Assembly: GCA_018524725.1 (NCBI GenBank) | Contig: JAEUWP010000349.1 | Span: 1-42,744, forward strand | DNA: 42,744 nt | From: Podaxis mareebaensis | Lineage: Eukaryota > Basidiomycota > Agaricomycetes > Agaricales > Agaricaceae | Reading direction: 5' to 3' | In this document: positions 11,637-23,522 of the stretch, piece after piece | Layout: each line of letters opens with the position of its first letter | How positions within the stretch are numbered: the first letter of the stretch is position 1 | The notes under the pieces: model-generated | Database searches by the model: none | What the model was told of the DNA's origin: nothing | Seen by the model: only the letters and a program-made list of their open reading frames with translations | Translations under genes and position numbers: made by a program

Positions 11637-14241
11637 TAATGGCGCCTGAGTTGAAATCGTGTCGATTCTTTTCGGTTTTAAGTTCCCGAAGTTTATTAGA
11701 GATCCATTCCTGATCAAACCAGTGACGGAAGAAGGGGCATTTGTCAGAATTCATGTGATGCTCCTTGGAGTCACATGAGAGGCAATTAAAGGAGGTCACA
11801 TGTGGACACTCCGTAATGTTGGCAGGGGTGGGGGGGCGGGGGTTAGGGCCTGGCTTACCGCAGCAACAGAAACTGTTGCGGTGGTGGTTGTTGGTGTGGT
11901 GGGGGTCTCCGCAGATGGCACACCTGGGGTTGTGTGCTCTGCAGAGGTGAGTGGGGTGGCCCCACCTCCAGCAGCGATTGCAAAGAGGGGAGGCTGTGCG
12001 CATGGTCGCGCCATGGAAAGTGCAGACACGGTTTTCAAAGAGGAGGGTGTGGTTAATGAGACTCTTGGCTCTGGTGGCTGATTGAGAGTCCCAAAGATCG
12101 AAAAAGAGTATAGCAGAGTTGGAATGTGGAGAGACGTGGTGGAAGCAGGGTTTATTGACAAGATGTTGAATCATCTCATGATAGGGGGAGGTCATGATAA
12201 CTTCTTTGAAGTCATCAGAGGTGTGAGGGGAGCCGTCGGGTTGAAAGTAGGGAAGGTTTGTTAATTTAACAAATGATTTAGACATGGGTAGGGAGGGAAT
12301 GACAGCATCCCTAATTTCTGAGGTAGTGAAAGCAGACTGGTTAGAATCCACAATTCCCTTCTTGACGATGAGGAGTTCCTCATCAGTCGCGACTTGGTTG
12401 GTGGAGAGCCAGAGAGTCCTGTCATTGGATTTTGCTGACTCAATTTTGAGGAGGAAGCCCTTTTGATATAAGGCATTGTTGCAGCATCACACCACAAGGT
12501 CAAGTGAGGTAAGCATGATAGGTTTGAACATGTCGTTATAGGGAACAACAATGTTCTTGCGTGATGGGCCTTGTGTGGCCTTAGGCGAATTGGAGGGACG
12601 AGAGGAAGGAGACAAATTGGGGGAGGGGGATTTAATGTCTCCCGCATTGCAGAGGAAATTGATGATATTGACCGGCGACATCGAAGGGAATTGGTTTTGA
12701 AGAGCTGCATATTTCTGCAGTTCTTCTACTTTGAGTGGTGTTTGGGAGGCTGCCCTGGAATATGATGACCTCTGAGTGGAGGGGGAAGGCGCGCCTGACC
12801 TGTATTGAGGTTTGGTGGCTTTGTTGATGGGGGGAGGGGTGGAGGAAGGAGGGGAAGGATGGGGAGGAGGGGGGTTGGGAGCCTTGGGAAGGGAGGCGGG
12901 GGCCATGGCAGGTTTACGCTGTATGGGGGCTACTGTCGCTTTGCGAGGCACCTGGTGACGATTGATTGTGGACCAACCACTGAGGTTAGGGTTAGGTTTA
13001 ACCTGGCTGGATGGACCAGGAGCGTCAGGGATAGAGGATTGAGGTGGAGGAAGCATGTCAGTGTCAACAATAGAAGTAGATGACTCACCAGGCTTAGTGG
13101 GGTCTGTGGGTGGTAGGCACGAGAGGGCGATTGCTCGCGCAGTGTCCTTAGCGAATTGTGAATCTGAGCTTTGGGACTGCCCAATAGCATCAGAGGGAAT
13201 AGGGGGAGTGAGGCTCTGGGACTGCCCAGTAGCACCCACTTGAGGGGAGGGGGAGGACACTGCCGGTGCCTTTTCAGCCCGACGTTCTTGACAATGCCCA
13301 GTTGACATGGGCGTAGGTGTAGGGGAGAGAGTATGGGAGGGAGGGAATTGCATGGCAATAGCATCATATAGGCAAATGGAGTGGCCGTTGAAGGGGACAG
13401 ATTTGTTTCAGAGTTGCTCAGAGTGAGCGATGGTTTGGATTAAGTGAGTGAGGGAGGAGGTGCCTTTGAATGTGGAGAGGTCACCGCTGTTGTTGGCCCA
13501 TGATGAAAGCCAGCTTGAGGAGAACGAAAGAAGCGCTGTCAGTAGACTAAGCACCTTTGGATCAGATGTGTTAGTGACGTCGATGTCACTGAAAGTGTCA
13601 CACAGAGTAGACCGGATGGCTGACCAATCCATTCCGCAGGATACAGGGTCCTCACCTTGAGGCTGACATTTAGGCGGGGGGGAGATGGGGGTGAAAGTTG
13701 GGAGGGCAGGAAGGGGGTCTGAGGGCTGAGATTCATCCCAGCCTGCATGTGGAGTAGGAGGGACATGACCATAGGATAAAGCGATGGTTTGAGTGGGCAT
13801 GAGGACTCTCTGAGATGAAGTGGCCTCAGGCAAAAGGTCTATGTCCCTGCGATCTTGCGCGATAGACTGAGTGATAGATTTAGGAGTGGAGGTCCCTTGA
13901 GAGCCTTCAGGACTGTCAATATTTTCCCCCACTGAGGAAACAGAGGCGGCGTCATCGTCTTCACGAAGTTTCATGCTCTTTTCCAGTTGGTTGGAGAGGG
14001 AGTGGTCGGTTGAATAGGAGCGCTTGGCTCCAATAGATGGAGAAGGGGAAGGAGGCTTTCTAAGAAAGTCTTCTGAGATTTGGAAATCGTTAAAGAGGGG
14101 TATGGAGGCCTCTCTAGGGAGAGTTGGGTTGGGCGCTATACTGGCGCTAGAGCGACAACGTCGAGTAACACCTGAACAGATGGAGTTGGCAGTCTTTTTG
14201 AGGCCTCCAAGGATGCCGCTAGAGTCCTTAGAGTCTTTCAT
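11629..14241 (-). pseudogene. LINE ORF1 (Gag-like RNA-binding protein)
   Basis: 871-codon frame from ATG 14,241 (MKDSKDSSGILGG) to TAA 11,629-11,631. The first half is Ser/Pro-rich and low complexity. The second half has an RRM-like globular part (PMSKSFVKLTNLPYF) and three Cys/His knuckles (CNRCWRWGHPTHLC, CAICGDPHH, CLSCDSKEHH). Two in-frame TGA codons, near 13,406 (EQL-stop-NKS) and 12,485 (LVV-stop-CCN), are the only breaks; copy 3 reads His at the first. The protein would bind LINE RNA and assist target-primed reverse transcription. Confidence 0.9.
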
Positions 14242-14329
14242 AGTGAATTAGAACGGATTGCTTTATTCCTTGTGCTACGAATAACTGTGCCACTGAAATG
14301 ATAGTAGTAGTTACTGAGAAAGGAAGGTG

Positions 14330-14344
14330 TTCGTCAATGCTATC
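14330..14344. repeat. LINE copy 2 target-site duplication, right copy (15 bp)
   Basis: Identical to 7,433-7,447. Confidence 0.97.
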
Positions 14345-15748
14345 ACAGCAGACGGTATACCACCTCCATCATCACTCCAGACTGCATCACAATCACCTCC
14401 TCCATCACAACCATTGTTAGATGAAAAATGCGAGATCCTCACATGACATCACGATCATCACTCCACAGGACATCCAGGCATTGATGAAACAATTCACCGA
14501 GTCCACACAGAAATCGATTGGCCAGGCCTTCGAGACTTCGTTTGAAATTACATTACAGGCTGCCATATCTGTCAACAATTTAATATTGACAGAAGACCCA
14601 ATCACCCTTCCCTTCACCCCTTGGAGCCATCACCATCATTACATCCCTTTGCAGATGTATCCATGGACCTTGTCACAGGTCTACCCAAGACCACAGAAGG
14701 CTATGACGCCATATTGTCCATGGTGGACTGCGGACTTACAAAGGGGATACTAGTACTACTGACTATGAAAACGGTGACCTTCAAAGACATAGCCACCCTG
14801 CTGACAAAGCACTTCTATCCATACTATGGAATTCCCACCTCAATCATAGCAGATCGAGATCCAAGATGGGCAGGGAAAGCTGCTAAAGCATTTTATTCTG
14901 CCCTAGGAATCGATTTACAACTATCCACCGCCTATCATCCTCAGTCAGATGGAGCGACAGAATGATTGCACCAAGAACTTGAAGTATACCTATTGAAGTA
15001 TTGCTACAAAGATCCCAAGTCATGGGCCAACAAACTGTCGCACTTCGAATACAAGTATAACTTGACCATGCATGCCAGAAATGAGAAGACGCCATTCGAG
15101 CTTCTCTACAGATACAATCCTCCCCCTATACCTGAACTCCTCATCCAAACCAATGCCCCTGCATCGAATGAACAACTATTTGATATAGATCAATCCCAAC
15201 ACAATGCCACAGAAGTCATGAAGGAAAATGCTAAACAAATGATTGCCCGAAGAATGCCTTGAACCGAGACATATGAGAAAGGCAACAAAGTTTGGCTAGA
15301 TGCTAGAAATCTCCCTTTGCAGGAACAGAAAGTGAAGATTCGTCCCCAAAGATATGGTCCCTTTACCATCAAGAAACGAAAAGGACCACTTGCATACAAA
15401 CTTGCCCTGCCTACCGCATGGAAGCTTCACCCTACATTCCACGTCTCCCTCTTGAAATGATACAAGAAGACTGACCAGAATGTCTCCAAACCCGAACCTT
15501 CTCAACCGGAATTAATAGATGGAGAAGAAGAGTATGAAATTGAATCTATTATTAACCACAGAATTCGCCGAAGCCGAACTGCCTATCTCGTCCACTGGAA
15601 AGGTTATCCAAATTTGGACAACACTTGGGAAGACGAAGAAAACTTGACAAGAAATGCTTCAAAAATCTTGGTAGAATATAAAAAGAGACATTTCATTCCC
15701 CCATTCCAAAAACTCACTGCCTCCAAACCTACTCATGTCAAACACTAG
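14345..15748 (+). pseudogene. Gypsy-1 pol, C-terminal part: integrase and chromodomain
   Basis: This continues the pol frame after the LINE. The integrase zinc finger region shows HPGIDETI and ITGCHICQQF. The catalytic core shows DVSMDLVTGLP, IADRDPRWAG and TAYHPQSDGATE (D, D, E triad). The C-terminal GPY-like part (RYGPFTIKK) precedes a chromodomain at about 15,530-15,690 (EYEIESIINHRIRRSRTAYL, HWKGY, TWEDEENL). In-frame TGA codons interrupt at arginine positions, for example SDGATE-stop-LHQE and SLLK-stop-YKK. The frame stops at TAG 15,746-15,748, overlapping the start of ORF3. Confidence 0.93.
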
Positions 15749-17372
15749 CTCCTTCTCTGTCAATGATTATGCCACCATCAAGCCAGCAATGTCCAGACCA
15801 GAAAGCTTCACAGAGCTCCTCCATGGAGACTCTCTGACCAGAGGATCTGACAGCAACTACATCACAATGTCTCCCTCAGACCACCTTGAATTCGCTACCA
15901 TCCAGAGCGAACCATCCCCAATCACTAGTACCAACCCGTTCCATCAACATACATACCATCATCCAGCATCTACAACACCTACCTCTGATCCACTGCATGC
16001 CAGTCTTCCAAACTGCACAATGACTGTTCCAGAAGATGAAAACTATCAGAATTTCCTTTGACAAGCCCTTGCCACCACTCCCCAAAGGAACCCAGATTGT
16101 CATTCATCAGGACAACACCATCGAGTGCTGGACCCACGAACATCTGGAAATATGACTGATATCTCCCATCCATATAACCCCTTGAGTAATATCTACCAGA
16201 CCGCTACCTCCCTCGCCCAGGCCGCTGGTTATCCAAGTGCAGCAGATGTACTCACAAACCCAAGAAGCTGGAACCCACCAGCTCCAGAACCAGGAGATGA
16301 GTTACGGTTTAATTTCCGAGATGCAGCTACCTGAGCAACATGACCCCTCTACAACGTTGCCTCGCAGTATAGAACCCAACATCAGGTCCAATACATGAAG
16401 AACCTCATCAGACAGGCATGTACCTTTCTCACTGCTGCCTCAACCACAGAGACCCCTGCCTTTGTCGCCTTGCTCCATCAACAGTATGGAAGCAAGCACA
16501 CCATGGCACACTCTTCCACCTCAAACCCCTCCTCCTCCACTCACGCCCAACACACAGAGATGGATCGAGTATCTCAGTCTCGAGAGTCCAGTACAACAGA
16601 TATTGGAAGCCAAACATGAGTTACGCCAGAGAACTACCCCTGGCAGTACCAACGAGATCGAGGAATCCTTGTTGCTGAGGGAAGAGCCTATTCCCATTGA
16701 GCACGAACTGACCCATTCATCCCAGAGACCCTTCAGTCTCGAGCTAAGGCTTCAGTCGAACAGAAGCCTGACATTGCCACCTACCCAAACTTACCAACCC
16801 TCATAAATGTCTTAACGCTACAAGGAGAGTTGAATCCCCTCTCCAAGTACCCCAACTGGGAACACTACATTCGACGACGAACTCTTCCTCTCACCATCGC
16901 AAAACTCCTTCCTCCCAATCTTCTCAGAGTATACGCACAAGGTTGTTGGCTTTGCTTAGGAGTAGGGCATATCACTTCTGACTGTCCTAACCACATGTGC
17001 CGATTCTGTCAAGGACGAAATCACCACTCTTGGCAGTGCATTCAATGTCCTCAGACTCCCATCATTCCGTCTCATTACCAGTCTCCTGTCAATGGCCCTA
17101 TGTATGAAGAAGCCAAGAAGTGTGTCTGGTTTCTCACCAACACTCTGACTCTCAGCCAAAGAGGATGACAGAACATGCTATATGAAGATGCCTTTACCCT
17201 TATTCCTCAACCTATCCCTCGTGACTGTGGAGCATTAGAAAATACCACCACTGAGTATACTTTCAACCCTATCACAAAGCAGACAGAAGGCTGACACGTC
17301 ACAACCAACAATGTCCCCATCCAAAACCAATCTAAGTGACATCTCACAGAGATCAACACTTGTTATAGGTAG
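15735..17372 (+). pseudogene. Gypsy-1 ORF3: extra ORF with two CCHC knuckles
   Basis: ATG 15,735 overlaps the pol stop by 14 nt in another frame. The frame runs 546 codons to TAG 17,370-17,372, broken by about eight TGA codons (for example 16,062, 16,617, 17,166, 17,337). The middle is Ser/Thr/Pro-rich. Near the end are two adjacent zinc knuckles, CWLCLGVGHITSDC and CRFCQGRNHHSWQC (both C-x2-C-x4-H-x4-C), followed by CIQC. This resembles a second nucleocapsid-like protein. Function is unknown; a third ORF after the chromodomain is not part of the standard gypsy plan. Confidence 0.75.
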
Positions 17373-17395
17373 ATTGATCTGGAGTTCAATCATAC

Positions 17396-17406
17396 AAAGG
17401 GGATGA
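17396..17406 (+). other. Polypurine tract of Gypsy-1
   Basis: AAAGGGGATGA lies directly before the TG of the 3' LTR (one T interrupts the purine run). This is the expected site for plus-strand DNA priming. Confidence 0.65.
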
Positions 17407-18052
17407 TGTTACACTCCTCTCACTTCCACTGCCATCTATGCCTCCTTCATATTCCCACCTCATCATCTGTCGACTGTCTTTCCATCTCTTGACTCCAAGT
17501 GTCTACCTGACCTGTCTTCCATCGCAACTTCGGCCCCACCTTGGATCTTCTGAAGATGCACTATGTTTAGCACTCAGGCTCGGTGATATATTGTGTAATA
17601 ATAGCTTGCCTTCTGTAGATCTCATATTACCTCAGACTCAGTCTTCTATACTTAGAGTACTGAAGTAACTATGAAGATTCTCCTTAAGGACATGTAGAAT
17701 AGCAATCGCCTTCATATTTAGATAGCTCATAAAGTAAGTAGAACTTAGCTTTATGATCATTTGTACATAGCATGAGAATAGTGAGGACTGTCTTCCACTT
17801 TATCTTCTTGCTGCATGAGAGCTCTACCTGCCTTGACAGGATAACTGGCATAACAGCTAAACCTATGGAGTAGCCTGTGACCTTACAAGTCATATCTCTC
17901 CCTAGGCAGTCCCTGCAAGATTTCCAGCCAGCCTCTAGTTCTCTCTGGAGAATGGACGGGCGTTCCGCTTCAGGAACTTAATAGTGCTGGGGTGTCTTAG
18001 GACAGTATCTCTCTGCACTGAGACGACATGTAGAAACCATCTCTATGTAACA
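17407..18052 (+). repeat. Gypsy-1 3' LTR (646 bp)
   Basis: Same length and ends as the 5' LTR at 1,961-2,606, with no indels between them. GGTAT follows at 18,053-18,057. Confidence 0.95.
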
Positions 18053-18057
18053 GGTAT
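18053..18057. repeat. Gypsy-1 target-site duplication, right copy (GGTAT)
   Basis: Matches 1,956-1,960. Confidence 0.95.
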
Positions 18058-21000
18058 GGTGCTTTCCATAAATGTTATTCTCAATGACTGGAGTGAGAAG
18101 TGAAGCATGAAACTTGTTGTGAATCTTCCATTTTGCAGGAAGTTTTAGTTCATAAGTAACAGGTGATATTTGTTGTAGAATGGTGAAAGGTCCTTCTCTT
18201 CTTTGGTTCAACTTCTTTGAAGTGTATGGAAGAGGTAGGTTTCGATTGTCTAGCCATACTTTGTCTCCAACCTTGAATGGATTCCAAGGTTTGTTTTGTC
18301 TAGCAGCCATTACTTGTCGCATTTGTTCATGTGCTTCAACAAATTCAATCATGGGTAGTGCTCTTCTCCATGAGTGTGGATTCTTTGAAGTATAAATGGC
18401 TAAGTAGAATTCTATTTCTTGATTGTATCATTCCATTGTTCCATCTGTTTGTGGGTGATAAGCAGTTGACATAGCCAGTTCTATGTTTAGCTTCTTATAG
18501 AATTCTTGCATTGATTTGGCTGCAAATCTAGGGTCTCGATCTGAGATGACCTTTTGAGGTGTTCCATATTTGGAAAAGACTTTCTCAATTAGGATTTCAG
18601 CAATGTCATCAGAAGTTGCAGTTTTCTGAGTGGCTGTTAGGATTATCCCTTTCATAAGTCCATGGTCCACTATGGACAAAATAGCATCATATCCATCATC
18701 TGGGGGTAGATCTGTGATGAGATCCATAGAAATTTGACTGAATGGACAGGTAGAAGTTGGTCCTTTAATTGGTTGCAATGGAGGTTTGGTAGGATGTCAG
18801 TTAATTTTGAATTGTTGGCATGTGGGGCATCCTTTCACATAGTTGTGAACATATGTGTTCATTCCAGGCCAGTAAACTTCTTTTTGAAGTTTCTGTAATG
18901 TATCTCTTATTCCTGGGTGTCCTGAAGTAGGATGGTCATGTATGAATTGTAAAATTTTATGTTTGATATCTGGATCATTGGGTATGACAATCTTATTTTG
19001 GAATCAGATGAAGTCTTTGTCATCTGATGTGAATCAGTCTTGCATGTGGATTTTTGACTTCTTTTCGACGATCTCCTGTTTTAGGTCTTCAGAAAGGAAG
19101 TTAATGAACTTTTCTGATGGAATGGCTATCAGATTTTCATTGTTGGTTCCTTCAGGTACTAAATCTGGTCTTCTACTAAGTGCATCTGCTAGTACATTTT
19201 GATTGCCAGGAAGATGTTTAATGACATAGTTAAATTTAGTCATGTATAACATCCATCTAGCTTGTCGGTGACTAAGTTGTTGTGGTTCTCTCCATCTGAT
19301 CAAATTCTCATGATCAGACCATATGATCACTTGGTGTGCTAATCCTTCCAAGTAATGTCTCCATTCCTTTAGTGCTTCAATAATAGCAAGGAATTCTTGG
19401 TCAGAAGTATGATAGTTCCTTTTGGCTTGATTTAGTGCTTTAGAGAAGTATGCTACTGGGTGTTTATCTCTATTTGAATCCCTTTGTAAGAGTACTGCTC
19501 CAATTGCATATGCTGATGCATCACATTCTATTTCAAATGGTTGGTTTTCATCTACCATTGATAGAACAGGGCATTGTAAGAATTGTTGCTTTAGAAGTTC
19601 AAATGCTTTCTGTGCTTCTGGATTCCATTCAAATTTCTTTGTTTTCTGCATAAGTGCATGTAATGGATGTGCAATTTGAGCATAGTTTTTAATAAACTTC
19701 CTGTAGAAGTTACAAAAACCAATGAACTGTTGAACATTCTTTGCTGTTTGAGGAATAGGCCAATCTTCTATTCCTTTAAGCTTGATTGGATCCATTTCAA
19801 TGGAATCTGGTTTGATTATGAAACCAAGATATTCTAGATGTTGTTTCTCAAATTTGCATTTCTCTGTTTTAAGATAAAGATCATTCTTGTCTAATATTTC
19901 TAGAACTTTGATAGTAGAATGGTCTAGATCTTTAATTCTTTTGGCTGGGATGAGTATGTCATCCATGTAGATGATAACTTCTTCTTTTGACAATAACTCT
20001 TGGAAGAGATGATCCATCATTGATTGGAATGTAGCTGGGGAGTTAGTCATGCCAAAGAACATGACTGTGGGTTCGTATAATCCATTTGGAGTGTGAAAGG
20101 CTGCTTTCCATTTGTCTCCTTCTTGAATTCTAACATTGTTGTAACCTAGACAGACATCTAGTTTAGTAAAGTACTTTGCTCCTTTAAGTTTGTCCATAAT
20201 TCTTGAGATGTTAGGAATTGGATGAGCATTCTTAATGGTATGATCATTAAGATAGTGATAGTCTTGGCAAGGGCATAAATCTCCTCCTTTCTTTCCTACA
20301 AAGAAGAAAGATGAGGCCATTGGTGATTGTGATTTATGAATGTATCCCTTTTGTAAATTTTCTTCTATGAATTTGTCTAACTCCTTTCATTCTATTGGAG
20401 TGAGGTGATAGATAGGCATTCATTTTGGAATGAAGGTTTCATTGACTTTGATTTTGTGATCCCAAGGACATCTTGGTGGCATTCTTTCTGATTTCTCTTT
20501 ACTGAATACCTTAAGAAATTTATGAAATTTCTTTGGTACTACTTTTAAAGGATCAGATTCCTTCTTTTTAGTTCCTTCTGTTCTATTATAAAGATCTTGA
20601 GAGGTGTTATGTTTAATGTTTATCTCGAGATCTTCTTCCTCTTCAAATTCTGATTCTTCTAAATCTGAATCTATATATTGACTGAGGTTAATACTGTTGA
20701 TCATCTGTTTAGATTTATATTCAGTTAGTTGTATGTTTTGTGATTCTTCATCGTGCCATTTTAATGTCTTTCTTTCCCAGTCTATATCTGGGTTGTATTT
20801 TTGTAGCCATGATATACCTATAAATAGTTCTTTATAGCCTAGATTGATTATTTTTGGTTTTATTTTCATGATCTTGTCATTGATTTTGATCTTGATTTCA
20901 GCATAATGTGTTGATTTTGTTCCTGAATTTCTTGATCCATCAGTGTTATAAATGTATTGTATCTTCTTAAGTGGCTTCTTGGTTAATTTTAGATTCTTGA

Positions 21001-21160
21001 CTAAGTTTGGAGATATAAATTGGCCACTGGCTCCTGAGTCTAGTAATGCTTTGATTTTGTAAGTTCCTTTAGGTGTTAGTATTTCTGTTGGGATTAGTAG
21101 ACATTTTCCTTTAGATGCATGAAGATCAACAATGTTGAGCTGATCTTCTGGAGTACTTAA
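18058..21160 (-). pseudogene. Gypsy-2 pol: protease, reverse transcriptase, RNase H, integrase
   Basis: The frame runs from the leucine codon at 21,160-21,158 (open further upstream only through two TGA codons). Protease: LLDSGASGQFISP. Reverse transcriptase: [48 protein letters not shown] and IIYMDDILIP. RNase H: IECDASAYAIGAVL and HLPGNQNVLADALSRRP. Integrase: HPTSGHPGIRDT, CPTCQQF, QISMDLITDLP, ISDRDPRFA and TAYHPQTDGTME. In-frame TGA codons at about 20,418, 20,387, 19,032, 19,002, 18,798 and 18,427 mostly fit lost arginines. A 428-codon stretch (19,034-20,320) is still open. Confidence 0.92.
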
Positions 21161-21189
21161 AATTTTTCATCTTGAGAAAATTCTTCAAC

Positions 21190-22965
21190 TTATTCGTCTT
21201 CTATTCCATTTTCAATGGCATAGACCATAGTATTTGGATTGACTTGTCTTTTCTTTCTGGTGAAGGTTTTCTTTGGTTTTCCTTTGGATACAAAATTATT
21301 TCGCTTGTTCTTTGAGGTGTAATTTCTTCTAGCTGGGCATTGTCTGTAGAAATGTCCCTTCTTCTTACAAAAGAAACATTCTCCATTCTTGATTGCTGTT
21401 TGCTGCTTGTCGGTAAGTACATTGTTAATAAGGTGTGATATGGCATTGTTTGTTGTTCTTTCACTGTTATGAACTCCTGGTTTGGGAGGTTATATATCTT
21501 GTACATCTTCTGATTCATTTTCTTCCTCTTCTTCATCAGAATCCTGCTCATATTCTCCATCAGAGAATCTGAGCTCATTGAAGTAGTCAGCAAGATGATC
21601 GATGTCCATATCCCACTTGCTTCTTCTGTATTGAGGTAAAACTGGTTGGGAGGTGATATTTTGATAACAGGGTTGGATTCTGTAGCCTTTTGTTTTCCTT
21701 TGTCCTTTCTTCATGTAGGAAATTCTTCTGTTGATTGCTGCTCTATACTTGTGTTGTTCTTGAACAATTCTATGGGCATTTCTTGCTGCATTCTTCCACT
21801 GTATAATTGTGTCTGTGGTACTTCTAAGTGCTTCATGTCTGACAGTGGAGTCAAGTCTGTTTGCAAAGTATGCCCAAAGGGCCACACTGTCTGTGAGTCC
21901 TGCCTGGGAAGTGAGGACTGAGAATTCTGAGATATATTCCTCAATATATCTGCCATGCTGCCAGAGGTTTCATAATGCCTGTTCAGCCTCAAATGTCTGT
22001 TGTACTGGGGCAAAAGACTGGTCAAGGTCATTTGTGAACTTGTCCCATGTTTGTTGAGTTGCATCTCTCACATGTGTTGAAAGATAATCCTGTTGCCATG
22101 CTGATGCTGCTCCATCTAGTAAAGCAAGGGCATAGTTGACCTTTGTGGCATGGTCAATGATGCCATAGGATTTGAAATATAACTCAACAAGGGATTTCCA
22201 GCTTCTGTACTGTGCAGGGTCTCCATAGAACCTTGTAGGCTTTGGGTACTCAAAGTTGGTGTTCTGTTTCATAGACATGGTGGCTCCTGGAGATTGTGGA
22301 GGTGAAGGGCTTCTTCTGTGACTCCCTGAGCTTCCTGAATTTGTTCTTCTTCTAGTTGGAGTTCCTGGATTTGTTCCCCAAGATCTGCTAATTGACTGAT
22401 AAGTTGTTGTTTGTGGTACTGTTGTTCCAGCCAAGGAAGGGAACTGGTATTGAGTTCCTGATATTGATTGAGAAGTCGCTGCTGAACTGTAAGAAGGTCT
22501 TGACTGTTGAATAGACGAAGAAGATTGGGGTTGTTTTCCTTTTGTTTGAGAGGAGAGATTGAATCTGGCAAGATCCTCAGTGACTTCTTCGACACTTAGT
22601 TGTCTTGAGACCTGTTGCAGTGCATTAAGTGATGCTGCGAGTCCTGCAAATCAGTTTGTAGTAGGTTGTTGGGTTGTCCTTTCTCCTGCCAAAGCTCTTC
22701 TATCAAGTTCTTCTTGTATTGATTCAATTTGTTGCTGATCTTTTTTTGAAAAGTCTTTGAGGAGGAAGGTTTCAGGTTGGGTTCTTGCTTGTTTGAGTAG
22801 TCCAAACTCTGCTGAGTATTCTTTGTTGAGCTTTCTTTGGATTGATGCTTCGAAGTAGTTGGGTCTGTTCCTTGCATCTTTATAGTACCACTCTTTTGTT
22901 ATTGGGTCTTTAAGGACTCTTCCTCTTGTTGGACTGTTGAATGTGATTGTTTTTGCAATTTTGAA
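21190..22965 (-). pseudogene. Gypsy-2 gag
   Basis: A 592-codon frame ends at TAA 21,192-21,190; no ATG is apparent at its 5' end near 22,965. It has an N-terminal part (FNSPTRGRVLKDP, EWYYKDARNRPNYFEAS), a coiled-coil-like Q/E-rich segment, a capsid region (PKPTRFYGDPAQYRSWKSLV, then FTNDLDQSF), an acidic tail, and the zinc knuckle CFFCKKKGHFYRQC. Internal stops are TGA near 22,660 and 21,968, and one TAA near 21,488, the only clear non-TGA stop I see in these elements. Confidence 0.8.
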
Positions 22966-23522
22966 TTATCCAGTTTGGCAACTTTATACTTTCACTTCTA
23001 ATAAATTTCCTTCCCTTTCAATAACTGAGCATCCACAACAATGCTTCTTCTCAGTGGTACTTTCAATGGAAATTTATATCCTGATAGATTATAGCTCTAT
23101 CTAAGCATAATCACTTCTTTATCATGAGTGTGATTCCCTTCACTTGTCGAAATATCCTCCAGAATCAAAGTTCTGTCAAGGAATTTCTTCTAGATTGTGG
23201 GACAACAATCCTCAACTAATCTGCACTAGTTGGCAATGCATGCCTACTCTCTTTCTAATGCCAATTTCAGAAATTAGGACCCAAAATTAAAGCACTAGCT
23301 GCTCAAGTAGGGTTTCTTTCAGTGATCAATGCTGAGCAGCCGAGACAAGGTAACAACTCTGTGCTACAGAGAAGGATCATTTCTACTTAATGTTATAGTG
23401 AGGCTGCTTTGGTCCATAAAGAGGCCTGATATATATCCGCAGATCATATCAAAGGAGACTTCTCATGTACTAACAGATAGATTACCTTTAAGCACTGACA
23501 GAGTCAATGTGTCAAGATAACT
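22966..23522 (-). other. Gypsy-2 leader between gag and tentative 5' LTR
   Basis: About 560 bp without a convincing gene. It is AT-rich and carries several short perfect inverted repeats (for example CTCTGT-GCT-ACAGAG near 23,357). No primer-binding site could be assigned. Confidence 0.5.

Larger units (their letters stand above)
7448..14329 (-). mobile_element. LINE copy 2: near-complete Tad1-like non-LTR retrotransposon
   Basis: 6,882-bp minus-strand element with an intact 5' end, ORF1, ORF2 (APE endonuclease, reverse transcriptase, RNase H), a 3'UTR and a 10-base A tail (T-run 7,448-7,457), flanked by perfect 15-bp duplications. The 5' end is complete, since LINE copy 3 starts at the same nucleotide (block ACTGAGAAAGGAAGGTG). 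It is rich in CpG, unlike copy 3, so it is much younger. Only four internal stops are visible, all TGA (near 13,406, 12,485, 9,879 and 7,890). Confidence 0.95.
1961..18052 (+). mobile_element. Gypsy-1: complete Ty3/gypsy chromovirus, interrupted by LINE copy 2
   Basis: Full-length LTR retrotransposon with two 646-bp LTRs, a 5-bp target duplication, gag with a CCHC knuckle, protease, reverse transcriptase, RNase H, integrase with chromodomain, and an extra third ORF. It is 16.1 kb as found and about 9.2 kb once the LINE (7,448-14,329) and one 15-bp duplication are removed. Gag, pol and ORF3 carry roughly 30 in-frame stops, nearly all TGA at arginine positions, so it cannot make its own proteins. 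It lies inside Gypsy-2. Confidence 0.95.

Noticed and set aside
1961..18052. Classical RIP of the Neurospora type (C to T mainly at CpA)
   Set aside because: Stops are not TAA/TAG from CAA/CAG, and LTR differences sit at CpG rather than CpA.
2755..22965. TGA read as a sense codon (Arg or Trp) in the retroelements
   Set aside because: Many CGA codons remain in the same frames, host genes here (APN2, peptides C, D, F, I, J) end in TGA, and the LTR comparison independently shows CpG decay.
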